Origin: Motilimonas sp. E26 | Lineage (GTDB): Bacteria > Pseudomonadota > Gammaproteobacteria > Enterobacterales > CBDFNC01 | DNA length: 64,000 nucleotides | Assembly (NCBI RefSeq): GCF_021278025.1 | Contig: NZ_JAIBHJ010000003.1 | Coordinates: 30,787 to 94,786, forward strand | Reading direction: 5' to 3' | Shown: piece by piece, positions 54,945 through 63,945 of the stretch | How positions within the stretch are numbered: the stretch's first letter is position 1 | Layout of the letters: the number at the start of each line of letters is the position of its first letter | The notes under the pieces: model-generated | The model's database searches: none | What the model was told of the DNA's origin: nothing | The model's input: the letters and a program-made list of their open reading frames with translations, nothing else | Translations under genes and position numbers: made by a program

Positions 54945-55853
54945 ATGTTTGATGATATAGCCTTATTTATTCATATTGTGGAGCAGCGTGGCTTAGCTGC
55001 GGCCGCAAACAAATTGGGATTGCCCGCGGCCACGGTAACGAGAAGGTTAAAGCAATTAGAGCGTGCGCTCGGTTGTAAGCTTATACATCGCTCCGCTAGG
55101 CAATTTTATTTGACCGCTGAAGGGGAAGTGTATTACCAAGAATATGCTGACCTCATTTATGTCATGGAGACAAAACGGCGAGACTTGCAGCAAAGTACCC
55201 ACAAAGTGAGTGGGAAACTTAAGGTGTTAGCACCGACCAATATTTCTATTGGTTTGTTACAGCCTATGTGGTCAGGGTTTATTAAGGCGTATCCCGATAT
55301 ACAATTAGAATTATTGTTAGGCAATAATACCTTAGATATGCTGTCGGCTCAGGCCGACTTAGCACTGCGTATTGGCCCGCAACCAGACTCATTACTTTAT
55401 CAAAAACGGCTTGGCAGTGTGCAAACCGTGTTAGTCGCATCACCAGACTACTTAGGAAAAAGTAACACGGTACTTTCATTAGCTGACTTACAAATACAAC
55501 GTATTATTCGAGTGAAGCACATTACCACTTGGTTGTTATCAGATGGGAATGAGGTTGTTGATTTGCGCTTGCGAGCAACAACGTTAGTAGACGATATCCG
55601 CATGGCGGCGATGCTTGCAATGGATGGCGTAGGTGTCGCCTTGTTACCTATGAGTGAAGTGTTTGAAGAGCTTCGAAATGGTCGTTTGGTGCGCGTATTA
55701 CCGCAATGGTCAGGTCCTGTGCGAGAACTGTTTGCCGTTTGGCCCAGTGGTCAGTTGTTGAGTCAAAAAGCCAAGTGCTGCCGTGACTATATGTTGCAAT
55801 TTATTGCTAACAATGAGCTGTTAAATGGCGCAATATTAACAGATATAAAATAA
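54945..55853 (+). CDS. LysR family transcriptional regulator
   Basis: Regulator of 302 residues. Winged helix MFDDIALFIHIVEQRGLAAAANKLGLPAATVTRRLKQLERALGCKL (in part, about 1-45), then an effector domain with LRIGPQPDSLLYQKRLG and GVGVALLPM. I prefer the ATG at 54945, a normal LysR N-terminus; the frame extends to 54912 without a better ribosome site. It is divergent from the ABM/DUF2798 operon and is its likely regulator. The effector is unknown. Confidence 0.9.
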   Translation: MFDDIALFIHIVEQRGLAAAANKLGLPAATVTRRLKQLERALGCKLIHRSARQFYLTAEGEVYYQEYADLIYVMETKRRDLQQSTHKVSGKLKVLAPTNISIGLLQPMWSGFIKAYPDIQLELLLGNNTLDMLSAQADLALRIGPQPDSLLYQKRLGSVQTVLVASPDYLGKSNTVLSLADLQIQRIIRVKHITTWLLSDGNEVVDLRLRATTLVDDIRMAAMLAMDGVGVALLPMSEVFEELRNGRLVRVLPQWSGPVRELFAVWPSGQLLSQKAKCCRDYMLQFIANNELLNGAILTDIK

Positions 55854-55890
55854 CAGCCAAGCAAGAGCGCCTGGCCATTTTATAGACAAA

Positions 55891-56244
55891 TTATAGGTAA
55901 AGCTCTAACACGGCTTTAGGCTCAAGCTCGTCACCTTCTAGTTCGCTGTTCCAGTTGAGGCCTATGAGCACCTCATCTTCCGCTAACGTGGTTAGCCAGT
56001 CTTCAACAAATTCTTCTAGGGTTAATTTGGTCGGTTTAAAATCAGCCCATTCTTCAAGGCAATGTACTTGAGCGTCATCAGCTTGTGACCAAAATGGCAT
56101 TACTTCTGATTCTTCAAATTCAGAAGAGTCTAATGATAGCCATTGGCCTTGGGCATTACATAAACCCCAAACGGTTTCACTTTTCTGGCTCTCTTTTACA
56201 AATAGTGCGGTATTTTTTTTCACATCAGCAGTTAAATTAGACAT
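55891..56244 (-). CDS. DUF2750 domain protein
   Basis: Soluble acidic protein of 117 residues of the DUF2750 family, which has no assigned function. The core reads KESQKSETVWGLCNAQGQWLSLDSSEFEESEVMPFWS (in part, about 17-52) and the C-terminus is highly acidic (LGLNW...ELEGDELEPKAVLELYL). The start is near 56244, with GAGAGAATC upstream. It stands alone between the LysR and DUF1772 genes. Confidence 0.8.
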   Translation of the reverse strand: MSNLTADVKKNTALFVKESQKSETVWGLCNAQGQWLSLDSSEFEESEVMPFWSQADDAQVHCLEEWADFKPTKLTLEEFVEDWLTTLAEDEVLIGLNWNSELEGDELEPKAVLELYL

Positions 56245-56410
56245 TTGATTCTCTCATGGGTGAATACTAGGTAATAAGTCTATGACAGCACTGATCAATA
56301 TCAGCGGAATGTGGCAAGGATAAGAACCCTTAGCTTGAATGTCTATCTATTTAAATTTTGAGCAGAAAAAACACCACATATCTCGCGCTTACTAGCCAGT
56401 TAACTTTGCT

Positions 56411-56884
56411 TTATGTCTGGAACACAAAGTGAGAGATGATACCGATGCACGATAATGTCGATAGCCACAGCCGATAGTAGTTCCAGTTGCCCCAGTTTTT
56501 TGTGTAGCGTTGCCACACTAGCATCGCGTTTTTATCTTCACCTGCTGCGGCTAGTGCATTATTTAACGGCACATTGAAGAAAGCCGTTATCATGAAGCCA
56601 ATAATGGCCGTTAATGCCCCGATGAATAAAAGCGATTGAAATCCCAACTCATCCAACATAAAGCCCGTAACTAGGAGCAGTAGGCTACTCAGAGGTGACA
56701 AAAAGAAAATCGTCAAGAAACCTTTATTTAAGATGACTTGATTAATTCGTTGCATGGTTGCGATAGCGTTTTGTTGATCAAGTACAGTCATGATGGTGTT
56801 GTGAAAAATAAAATAGACCCCTGCCAGCAAGGCGCTCGTCACGGCAGCAATAAGGCTTAAAGATTGCAATAATACAATAGACAT
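56411..56884 (-). CDS. DUF1772 / anthrone oxygenase-like membrane protein
   Basis: Integral membrane protein of 157 residues with four hydrophobic segments. It matches the DUF1772 family: the conserved LLAGVYFIFHNTIM near the N-terminus and ITAFFNVPLNNAL in the middle (about 101-115), with WNYYRLWLSTLSCI near the end. Fungal members act as anthrone oxygenases; bacterial members are often found with NmrA and AraC genes, as here. AGGAGAAAAAC lies upstream of the ATG. A role in small-molecule oxidation is possible but not shown. Confidence 0.83.
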   Translation of the reverse strand: MSIVLLQSLSLIAAVTSALLAGVYFIFHNTIMTVLDQQNAIATMQRINQVILNKGFLTIFFLSPLSSLLLLVTGFMLDELGFQSLLFIGALTAIIGFMITAFFNVPLNNALAAAGEDKNAMLVWQRYTKNWGNWNYYRLWLSTLSCIGIISHFVFQT

Positions 56885-57012
56885 GATGTTTTTCTCCTGC
56901 GTTATACACTTTACTCACCAAGCTGCAGCGCGAGTGAATGTTTGTTTATTACACCAACATCAGTGATTATTTAGTTGTCAGTTTGTCGCTTTTAATTTGC
57001 AGGAAGTACGGA

Positions 57013-57984
57013 ATGTCAGAAAAGGCCAATAATGCTGAGTTAGAAAAATTCAACTTGAGTCATCGTCAGCAAGGGAGGACGATCTCATCCCTTAGCCAGC
57101 TAAGTATGAGCGGCGTTTTTTATACCCATTCAACGATGAGGCAACCGTGGGGAGTCACGATGCCGGCTATTCCTTTGAGTACCATGTTTCACCTGATCCT
57201 TGATGGTGAAGCCATTGTTTCTATATCGGATAAGCGTATTACGCTCGGCGCTGGAGATTTCATTCTTATGCCGCGTGGTAAGGGGCATGATATTGTGGAT
57301 ATTAATAATACGCCAGCCAGCGGACTATTTGAGCAAAATATAGAGCAAGTAACGGAACATTATGAGAAGCTCACCTCAAAGGGTAAAGGCCCTATCACTA
57401 CGGCGCTCTGCGGTACCGTATTATTTGAAAATGAGATCACAGCATCGATCATTAATTCCATGCCAGACTACGTGCTTATACCCGCTAACTCAGAAGCTCA
57501 TCAACCGATAGCCAGTATCGTAAAAGCCATACAACTGGAAACCGAGAGTGAAGGTTATGGCGCCGGCTTAATCGTCGCAAAACTTGCTGATGTGCTTATT
57601 TTACAGTGCATCCGCGCGTGGGTATCGCAACTGTCGGGTGACAACCCAAACTGGCTAATGGCGCACACCGATAAGCGCCTCTCGCCAGTGATGGAGCTTA
57701 TACACACTGACCCAGCGGCACATATCAATATCGCTGTATTGGCAGGACTGGCCAGAATGTCTCGGACCACCTTTATCGATTACTTTAAAAAAGTCGTGGG
57801 GCAAACTCCGAAAAAGTATATTACTGATTGGCGTCTCGCACTGGCAAAAACGCGCTTAATTGGCAGCAGTGACAATGTGCTAAACATTGCCCTTGAAGTG
57901 GGTTACCAGTCAGAAGCGTCTTTTAGCCGAGCTTATAAGGCCAAGTTTGGCGTGCCTCCTTCGCAAACCAAAAGGGGTGAGTAA
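57013..57984 (+). CDS. AraC family transcriptional regulator (cupin type)
   Basis: Regulator of 323 residues. The N-terminal half is a cupin sensor (about 40-150, with FHLILDGEAIVSISDKRITLGAGDFILMPRGKGHDIV, in part). The C-terminal helix-turn-helix includes INIAVLAGLARMSRTTFIDYFKKVVGQTPKKY (in part) and GYQSEASFSRAYKAKFGVPPSQ. I use the ATG at 57013, preceded by AGGAAG; the frame extends to 56938. It lies between the divergent DUF1772 and the convergent NmrA genes and probably controls one or both. Confidence 0.9.
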   Translation: MSEKANNAELEKFNLSHRQQGRTISSLSQLSMSGVFYTHSTMRQPWGVTMPAIPLSTMFHLILDGEAIVSISDKRITLGAGDFILMPRGKGHDIVDINNTPASGLFEQNIEQVTEHYEKLTSKGKGPITTALCGTVLFENEITASIINSMPDYVLIPANSEAHQPIASIVKAIQLETESEGYGAGLIVAKLADVLILQCIRAWVSQLSGDNPNWLMAHTDKRLSPVMELIHTDPAAHINIAVLAGLARMSRTTFIDYFKKVVGQTPKKYITDWRLALAKTRLIGSSDNVLNIALEVGYQSEASFSRAYKAKFGVPPSQTKRGE

Positions 57985-58071
57985 TCAGCTTGTTACATTA
58001 TTGGGGCAGTTCTTTACTCATACTGCCAGCCCAGTTTGATAGTTAGGCTGGCAAGTCACGTTGGTTGGTGA

Positions 58072-58899
58072 TTACTTCCAATGGCCTGCCGCAATTGTTT
58101 TAGCTACATAATCTGAGAATTTAGTGGCAGCATCTCCGGTCGCGAGCTTTACGTCATCAGTGATCCTTGAATTACGGCCATCAAACACAACCGTGAATAA
58201 TTCATTAAGCAACCATTGGTGGCTTATAGGTACATTTTGCACCTTTAGCATTTGCAAATACTCATCGATAGTGATTTCGGTAAATTTAATTGCTTTACCC
58301 AATTGTTGGGCAATTTCATTAACACAATCTTGGAACGTGAGCAGCTCTGGTCCTGTTACTTCGAACAAGCAGTTATGTTTGGTCGGCTCTATTAGCGCCG
58401 CTACAACGACTTGGGCAATATCATCCACATCGATAAAAGGCTCAGGAGTATTAGTAGCAGGTAAAATAAGCTCGCCACTTAAAATGCCCTCAGCCATAAA
58501 GCTCTCACTAAAATTTTGCGCAAACCATGATGCGCGAACCACATTCCACGTAAGGCCGCTGTTAATTAAAATTTGCTCCGCGGTTTGGGCTCCTTCTTCT
58601 CCGCGGCCAGAAAGTAGCACTAAGTGTTCAATCCCCTCTGCTTTTGCCACACTAATAAAAGCGGTGATGTCATCTGCTGCCCGGGGGATGGCTAAATCAG
58701 GTTGATAAGTAACATAAGCAGACTTAGCACCGCGTAAGGCATTGGCCCATGTATTACGGTTATCCCAATCGAATTGGATTTCTGTTGTTCGCGATACTGG
58801 GCGTGTATTAACGCCTCGTTCGCGAAGGAGTTGGTTGACACGAGCACCGGTCTTAGCATTTTTGCCGATTATTACGATAGGTGATGATTGATTTAACAT
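58072..58899 (-). CDS. NmrA-like NAD(P)-binding protein
   Basis: Rossmann-fold atypical short-chain dehydrogenase of 275 residues. The dinucleotide loop reads VIIGKNAKTGARVNQLL (about 9-25), with HLVLLSGRGEEGAQTAEQIL and WNVVRASWFAQNFSESF further on, typical of the NmrA/QOR2-like group. Members sense or use NAD(P)H, or reduce quinones. It converges on the AraC gene and may belong to the DUF1772-AraC-NmrA group. The ATG is near 58899, with AGGAGTTC upstream. Confidence 0.85.
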   Translation of the reverse strand: MLNQSSPIVIIGKNAKTGARVNQLLRERGVNTRPVSRTTEIQFDWDNRNTWANALRGAKSAYVTYQPDLAIPRAADDITAFISVAKAEGIEHLVLLSGRGEEGAQTAEQILINSGLTWNVVRASWFAQNFSESFMAEGILSGELILPATNTPEPFIDVDDIAQVVVAALIEPTKHNCLFEVTGPELLTFQDCVNEIAQQLGKAIKFTEITIDEYLQMLKVQNVPISHQWLLNELFTVVFDGRNSRITDDVKLATGDAATKFSDYVAKTIAAGHWK

Positions 58900-59374
58900 C
58901 TTGAACTCCTCATAGACTTGCTAACGGATGACTGCAAAGCAACGTTATGATGGCTGTAAATATCTGTTTAATGAATGATGTAAAAACCGGCTTTGTTTGC
59001 GTAAAGTCCGAAGAGACAGTTAGGGAGCATATTATTTGCTGTATTGCTAAGTGAGGCTTGATTGTTGTTTGTTCACCCTGCTTTTTATGCCTTAAAAACC
59101 AGCTTGTTTTTCTAGGATTTTAAAGTATCTTGATGTAAGTGCTGAATGGTCGTCTTAAACCCGTCCGAAGGTTGGGTAAGCTGTTTATTTTGTTTGTATT
59201 TTGTTTGTATTTTGTTTGTATTTTGTTTGTATTTTGTGTGATAGGACCAAGTGGTAATTCACATGCGCGTGTAGGTTCCCACTAAGCTAAGCCGATGTTA
59301 GAAGCGTTAACTTATTTGTCACGGTTAGCTGTTCAATCAGCTAGGAACGAAGATTAATTAAGAAGGATTGCTAT
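58900..59374. other. Intergenic region with no gene, 475 bases
   Basis: No ORF with coding character. AT-rich, containing the 11-base tandem repeat at 59187-59240 and the promoter of the zinc-ribbon gene at its right end. Nothing else is recognised. Confidence 0.5.
59187..59240. repeat. Tandem repeat of an 11-base unit
   Basis: Four perfect copies of ATTTTGTTTGT (59187-59197, 59198-59208, 59209-59219, 59220-59230) followed by a partial fifth, ATTTTGTGTG. The perfect copies suggest recent expansion by slippage, so copy number may vary between strains. Confidence 0.95.
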
Positions 59375-59590
59375 ATGTATGGGGATAAGGAAATGAGCGC
59401 TTTTTGTTGTAATTGCAAGGAGCTAACGCGACACCAATACACCCTGTTTGGCAGTCAAACTGAGCAATCACCCAAGGAGATTGGACTGTTACAAAAATTG
59501 TTGTCTGCATTTGTTACGACAGAGCCTGCGGGGGACTACAAATGTACTCGCTGCGGCACCTATTTGGAATCGCCTGACAACCTTGATTAA
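59375..59590 (+). CDS. Hypothetical zinc-ribbon protein, 71 aa
   Basis: Small protein with two CxxC pairs: CCNC near the N-terminus (FCCNCKEL, about residues 10-17) and CTRC near the C-terminus (KCTRCGTYLESP), forming a zinc ribbon. No catalytic residues are seen, and no family is recognised. The ATG at 59375 is preceded by AAGGA at a good distance; an ATG at 59393 is also possible. It is first of three short genes in a region with many inverted repeats and looks like an accessory insert. Confidence 0.72.
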   Translation: MYGDKEMSAFCCNCKELTRHQYTLFGSQTEQSPKEIGLLQKLLSAFVTTEPAGDYKCTRCGTYLESPDNLD

Positions 59591-59709
59591 CGCTCAAAAC
59601 ATAAGAATAGATAGGCACCCTAGATCCTATATTCAAGTGTTAAGCAAGTTACGTCTCCACCTAGAGGCGTCCAGTAAGTTATTGAGGTTCGGCATATCAA
59701 GGTGTGTAA

Positions 59710-59970
59710 ATGTACGCTGTAATATTTAGAGCAAAACCCGGTATTCAAGACGATGAATACAGTAAAACTGTTGCTAACATGCGAGAACTTGCCTTTGAAA
59801 AGTACGGTTGCTTAGATTTCGTCGCTGTAACGGAAGGCGATCAAGAAATAGCTATTTCTTATTGGGAAAGTGAACAAGCAATCAAGCAATGGAAAAGCGA
59901 CTCAGAACATGCGTTAGCACAAGAGCTGGGGCGTACAAAATGGTATGAGTCATATACCCAATCAACTTGA
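59710..59970 (+). CDS. ABM domain protein, 86 aa
   Basis: Small alpha/beta-barrel protein of 86 residues of the ABM family: MYAVIFRAKPGIQDDEYSKTVANMREL (in part), YGCLDFVAVTEGDQEIAISYWESEQAIKQWKSD (in part) and the conserved final W in RTKWYESY. The length and motif order match bacterial stress or monooxygenase members of unknown substrate. AAGGTGTG lies upstream of the ATG. It is followed by a stretch of nested inverted repeats. Confidence 0.85.
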   Translation: MYAVIFRAKPGIQDDEYSKTVANMRELAFEKYGCLDFVAVTEGDQEIAISYWESEQAIKQWKSDSEHALAQELGRTKWYESYTQST

Positions 59971-60401
59971 AGATGCATGTTTCAGAGCACCACCGTGTTT
60001 TCAATACTAGGCACGCTAATGCAGGAATGTAGGCACCTTTCAAATTAGCGTAACAACGTAGTGGAAACACGGAGGGGCTCCCAAAGGGCAAGTTTTACAC
60101 GCGTTTATGCTGTGTTATTGATTTTGATAAGGGGAAGCCATTACCTGCAATCAATGCCTTGCCTAAACGCGTGTAAAATCTTGCTGAAATCAAGCCTCTC
60201 CAGGTTGATTAGGTATATATAGTGCAAGTGGTCGAAATAAAGCGAGAGTACCAGTTCAATCCATAGGTAAAAATATACGTTGCAAAGCTGCGATGGCAAG
60301 CAGCAATACATTAACATGGAACAAAACGGTGGGTAGTGTTACTGCCAAATAAAACCAGAACTTTACCTGTTTGGTAATGGGGCTCAGTAAACGGAGTTAG
60401 T
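59971..60401. other. Intergenic region of two nested inverted repeats
   Basis: No gene was seen in these 431 bases. From 59993 to 60201 two large two-tier hairpins adjoin each other (see the repeat entry). The remainder carries the promoter region of the next gene. Confidence 0.55.
59993..60201. repeat. Two adjoining nested inverted repeats
   Basis: Hairpin 1: CCGTGTTTTC (59993-60002) with GGAAACACGG (60063-60072), one mismatch, and inside it CGCTAAT (60014-60020) with ATTAGCG (60044-60050). Hairpin 2: GGAGGGGCT (60071-60079) with AGCCTCTCC (60193-60201), one mismatch, and inside it the perfect 15-base pair TTTTACACGCGTTTA (60093-60107) and TAAACGCGTGTAAAA (60164-60178). The two share bases at 60071-60072. 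No transposase or integrase lies nearby. Confidence 0.8.
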
Positions 60402-60782
60402 ATGAGATTGTTAGCGGTTAGTTTAGCGCTGTGTTGCTCTTTTACGGTGAGTGCGCAAGAAATCAGATGTGGTTGGCTAGAAAACCCCTCGCCAGCGAAT
60501 CTTTGGTTAATTGATCGAGAGGGGAGCTGGGAAATATCGATACAAGGTGGGCCTAATTATCTCGATGATAAATCGCTTGATTTGGTGTTTGAGGCGATCT
60601 CACATCCAAGCGACTTTGTTCGGACAAATAACAGTTATGGTTTTAGTTGCGCTTGTCTAACAGTGGATACAGATCCGCAAACAAGACAAATTAAAGCTGT
60701 TTATCAAGCCAAGCAACTGGGTCTCAAGCAATGTTTAGAAGATATATCTATTACTCAACATATTCCTCTCCGGTTCAAGTAA
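60402..60782 (+). CDS. DUF4087 exported protein
   Basis: Exported protein of 126 residues with a signal peptide (MRLLAVSLALCCSFTVSA) and then EIRCGWLENPSPANLWLIDREGSWEISIQGG (in part), the DUF4087 hallmark. Four cysteines in the mature part (RCGW, SCACL, KQCLED) probably form disulfides. Its function is unknown. ACGGAG lies upstream of the ATG. It is the second small protein gene of the accessory stretch. Confidence 0.8.
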   Translation: MRLLAVSLALCCSFTVSAQEIRCGWLENPSPANLWLIDREGSWEISIQGGPNYLDDKSLDLVFEAISHPSDFVRTNNSYGFSCACLTVDTDPQTRQIKAVYQAKQLGLKQCLEDISITQHIPLRFK

Positions 60783-60976
60783 TAGCGTTACATCGGTAAG
60801 GCCTCGCACGAAGTCAGCCGCAATGGTGTGCCTAGTTTGCCTTGGAATATTAAGTGAGTCATGTCGGCTTACAAAGACAATCAATTATTGTTGGTCAGCG
60901 CTGTGGAAAGGTATGAAGTTACATGTCCTTGCACTTTTGCAGCGTTCAAAGAGATGTGAAACGGATTTGAAAGTTT

Positions 60977-61411
60977 ATGATTAGAGTTGCAAATATTAAT
61001 GATTTAGGCGGCGTTCTACATCTGTATAAAGAGCTCCGTCCTTTAGACCCAAACCTAGACAGTGACTTTGCTAAAGAAAAGTGGGCGGAGATAATTAATG
61101 ATCCACAAACACACATCATCGTGGCAGAAATAGACGGTGAGTTAGCCTCAACATGTGCATTAGGATTAAATAAAAGTATTGCCAATGGTGCAAGGCCGTT
61201 TGGCATTATTGAGCATGTTGTAACGTTACATAAATTTCGCCGACAAGGGTTAAGTAAGAAGGCTCTGGAATTTGCGATATCCTTGGCTTGGGAAAATAAC
61301 TGCTGCAAAGTGATGTTGCTATCGGGGGCTCAGTTAATAGGGGCTCACTCTGTCTATGAATCAGTAGGTTTTAAAGGCGATATCGAAAAAGGTTTTGTTA
61401 TTAAACCCTGA
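60977..61411 (+). CDS. GNAT family N-acetyltransferase
   Basis: Acetyl-CoA-dependent acetyltransferase of 144 residues. The GNAT core reads HIIVAEIDGELASTCALGLN (about 50-70), then the acetyl-CoA loop VVTLHKFRRQGLSKKALEFAI (in part, about 91-110), the usual RRxGxxx/A signature, and the later KVMLLSGAQLIGAHSVYESVGF. The substrate is unknown; such enzymes often modify antibiotics or small amines. It stands alone before the LysE gene. Confidence 0.88.
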   Translation: MIRVANINDLGGVLHLYKELRPLDPNLDSDFAKEKWAEIINDPQTHIIVAEIDGELASTCALGLNKSIANGARPFGIIEHVVTLHKFRRQGLSKKALEFAISLAWENNCCKVMLLSGAQLIGAHSVYESVGFKGDIEKGFVIKP

Positions 61412-61478
61412 TGCTCGGCGCTAAGATAAACGTCGAGTCAGCTAGTCGCTTTGTTATGGCAGTGAAAATAGAGGTTAC

Positions 61479-62105
61479 ATGTTCCCATTAGATGTATTTA
61501 TGACCTATACACTTGCTTGTTTACTATTGGTCATATCACCGGGCCCAGATAATTTACTTGCCGTTGGGCGGGGGTTAAGCCAAGGTAAGCTGGCCGCTAC
61601 AATATCAGGCATATCATCTGGCGCAGGCATTTTGTTTCATGTGCTAGCGGCTACTTTTGGGCTTACTTTACTGATCCAAACCTCAGAGTTGGCATTTTAT
61701 GCGGTAAAAATTGTGGGGGCGGGGTATTTGATTTGGTTGGGCATTAAGGCTCTACGCGCACGGCGTTTATTCTCAGTCGCGTCAGCGCAGCAACAATCGT
61801 TACAGACCATCTTTTCAACAGGGTTTCTTTCCGCTGCTCTTAATCCAAAACCAGGCTTATTTGTGCTTGCGTTTGTGCCGCAATTTGTCAATCCAAGCTT
61901 AGGCTCTGTGTCGCTACAGATGATGGGCTACGGTGTTTGGTTTGCGGTCCTCACCGCAATCGGCTTTAGCTTAATGGGGATTTTTTCTGCGCAGCTATCT
62001 GGTTGGCTACAAAATAAGCCTAAGTTGGTTGCGGGTTTAAATATTGGCGCTGGGGTTACGTTTGTTGCTTCAGGTTTAGCGGTGGCATTCATGAAACAAC
62101 GTTAG
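61479..62105 (+). CDS. LysE family exporter, second copy
   Basis: Inner-membrane exporter of 208 residues with six hydrophobic segments of the LysE/RhtB superfamily. The N-terminal ISPGPDNLLAVGRGLSQGKLA (in part) and GIKALRARRLF are family marks, with LNPKPGLFVLAFVPQFVNP in the middle. It is a paralogue of 46116-46742 by family, not a close duplicate. The exported substrate is unknown. The strong bidirectional terminator at 62164-62200 follows. Confidence 0.9.
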   Translation: MFPLDVFMTYTLACLLLVISPGPDNLLAVGRGLSQGKLAATISGISSGAGILFHVLAATFGLTLLIQTSELAFYAVKIVGAGYLIWLGIKALRARRLFSVASAQQQSLQTIFSTGFLSAALNPKPGLFVLAFVPQFVNPSLGSVSLQMMGYGVWFAVLTAIGFSLMGIFSAQLSGWLQNKPKLVAGLNIGAGVTFVASGLAVAFMKQR

Positions 62106-62163
62106 GTCTGATTTATTCCTCGTGGCTCAGTTACTCTTCGCTGTAACAAATTCTCATCAGATA

Positions 62164-62200
62164 AAAAATGGCGGTAAGTGAAAGAGTTTACCGCCATTTT
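62164..62200. terminator. Bidirectional terminator between LysE and CstA genes
   Basis: AAAAATGGCGGTAA pairs with TTTACCGCCATTTT around a short loop and has A's on one side and T's on the other, so it can act for both convergent genes. Confidence 0.85.
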
Positions 62201-62242
62201 ATTATCTTGATTTTGTTTGCAGCTAACTGTTTATCTAATGAG

Positions 62243-63670
62243 TTAGTCAGGCAGTTTAACCACTGGCGTTACCTGTGGCCCTTTAATTTTAACCAGCAGC
62301 GCAACGGTGGCGAGTGTGGCCATGGCTAAGCCAAATACCGTAGAAGTGGTCATGGGCAAGTTAAAGCCGATGCTAGCGTTAGCGAGATAAGTAAATGTCA
62401 CCGCGGTCATAAAGGCGGCGGGCACGGTACAAATCCAATGGAATTTACCTTCGCGGGCTAAATAGGCCGCAGCTGCCCAAAGCATGATCATGGCGGTGGT
62501 TTGGTTAGCCCAGCCAAAGTAGCGCCAGATAACGCCAAACTCTGCGTGGGTGATGAGATAGCCAATAATAAACATAGGAATAGCGATTAATAAGCGCTTT
62601 GGCATGCTTTGTTGTGGCATTTTCAGAAAATCAGCAATGATTAAGCGAGCGCTGCGAAATGCGGTATCGCCGGAGGTGATCGGCAAGACAATGACACCCA
62701 AGATAGCCAAGATACCGCCTACGGTGCCAAGTAAAGAGGTGGATACCTCGTGCACCACGGCAGATGGTCCGCCAGCAGCAAGTGTTGCGTTAAGGGCATC
62801 AGTGCTTTCATAGAAAGACAAACCTAAGGTACACCAAATTAGGGCAATCACACCTTCGCCTATCATGGCGCCGTAGAATATAAAGCGGCCTGATTTTTCA
62901 TTTTGCATGCAGCGCGCCATTAATGGCGATTGAGTAGCATGAAAACCAGAAACCGCGCCACAAGCGATGGTAATAAACAGCAGTGGCCAAAGCGGTAAAT
63001 CGGTCGGGTGTAGATTACTAAAGTCGAGGCCTTGCGAGTAAAAAGTATGGTCGCTTACTGCTAGTCCGATAACTAAGCCGACACTCATGAAGATCAGTAA
63101 AGCGCCGAAGAAAGGGTACAAACGGCCGATGATTTTATCGACGGGCACGATAGTGGCAATAATGTAATAAGCGAAAATAACCGCAATCCAAATGCCTGCA
63201 CTAGTATCAGAGAGGCTACTTAATAAGCCGGCAGGGCTAAGTACAAATACCACGCCAACTAATAACAGCAACAATACAGCGAAGCCGTTCATAAAGTGCT
63301 TGGCAACATTGCCTAATTGTTCACCGACTATGGTCGGCACGCTGGCGCCATTGGCGCGCACCGACATCATGCCGGAGAAATAGTCATGTACTGCGCCAGC
63401 AAAAATACAACCAATTACAATCCATAACATGGCAACTGGGCCATATAGGGCGCCTAATATAGGGCCAAAAATAGGGCCAACACCTGCGATATTGAGCAGC
63501 TGAATTAAGTAGACCTTTTTGTTCGACATTGGCACAAAATCGACGCCATCTTCGAGGCTATGTGCGGGTGTTTGGCGCTCGGGCTTGGGGCCAAAGATTT
63601 TTTCTATCACTTTACCGTAAGTAAAATAACCGGCAATGAGTAGGCCGGTGCAAAGTAAAAACCATAACAT
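62243..63670 (-). CDS. CstA-family peptide/pyruvate transporter (short form)
   Basis: Integral membrane protein of 475 residues with about twelve hydrophobic segments of the carbon starvation CstA/BtsT family. Marks include GPIFGPILGALYGPVAMLWIVIGCIFAGAVHDYFSGMMSVR (in part, about 66-106) and the central SGFHATQSPLMARCMQ. E. coli CstA and BtsT (about 700 aa) take up peptides or pyruvate; this is the shorter form lacking the C-terminal extension. A LytTR response regulator tail lies directly upstream on the same strand, as in the BtsS-BtsR control of BtsT. Confidence 0.9.
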   Translation of the reverse strand: MLWFLLCTGLLIAGYFTYGKVIEKIFGPKPERQTPAHSLEDGVDFVPMSNKKVYLIQLLNIAGVGPIFGPILGALYGPVAMLWIVIGCIFAGAVHDYFSGMMSVRANGASVPTIVGEQLGNVAKHFMNGFAVLLLLLVGVVFVLSPAGLLSSLSDTSAGIWIAVIFAYYIIATIVPVDKIIGRLYPFFGALLIFMSVGLVIGLAVSDHTFYSQGLDFSNLHPTDLPLWPLLFITIACGAVSGFHATQSPLMARCMQNEKSGRFIFYGAMIGEGVIALIWCTLGLSFYESTDALNATLAAGGPSAVVHEVSTSLLGTVGGILAILGVIVLPITSGDTAFRSARLIIADFLKMPQQSMPKRLLIAIPMFIIGYLITHAEFGVIWRYFGWANQTTAMIMLWAAAAYLAREGKFHWICTVPAAFMTAVTFTYLANASIGFNLPMTTSTVFGLAMATLATVALLVKIKGPQVTPVVKLPD

Positions 63671-63822
63671 TCGTTATTCCTTAATCCATTAGTTGACGGA
63701 TATCAGATTAAGTAACCTAGCTAATATTTGCATTGCCTATTAATGTGAGCGGCGGTATTCGATAGTTAAGCGGTTATTATGGCTGGTTAGCGGTTTTTAT
63801 AGCTACTCTGCAACAGTCAGAA

Positions 63823-63930
63823 TTAGCTAGCTTGAATACCAAAGTGATGTTTGATTGTTTTGAGATAGCGTCGGCTAACGGGCACCTTGTGGCCTGTGAT
63901 TGGTGAGTGATGATACTTATGCTGGTATTG
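63823..63930 (-). pseudogene. Stale copy of a LytTR response-regulator 3' end
   Basis: On the minus strand this stretch reads an open frame ending HHSPITGHKVPVSRRYLKTI then KHHFGIQAS and a stop at 63823. It lacks a start. Its last 46 bases match 63955-64000 with two differences (one silent). The copied part is the LytTR domain end. It lies between the CstA-family gene and the intact regulator tail. Confidence 0.85.
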
Positions 63931-63945
63931 CTATCTCATAGCGCG

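Noticed and set aside
58124..58705. 193-codon open frame on the plus strand
   Set aside because: It lies wholly antisense to the NmrA-like gene, has no ribosome site and encodes a Ser/Thr-rich low-complexity product typical of shadow frames.
59187..59240. Tandem repeats as a CRISPR array
   Set aside because: The 11-base units are contiguous with no spacers and no cas genes lie nearby.
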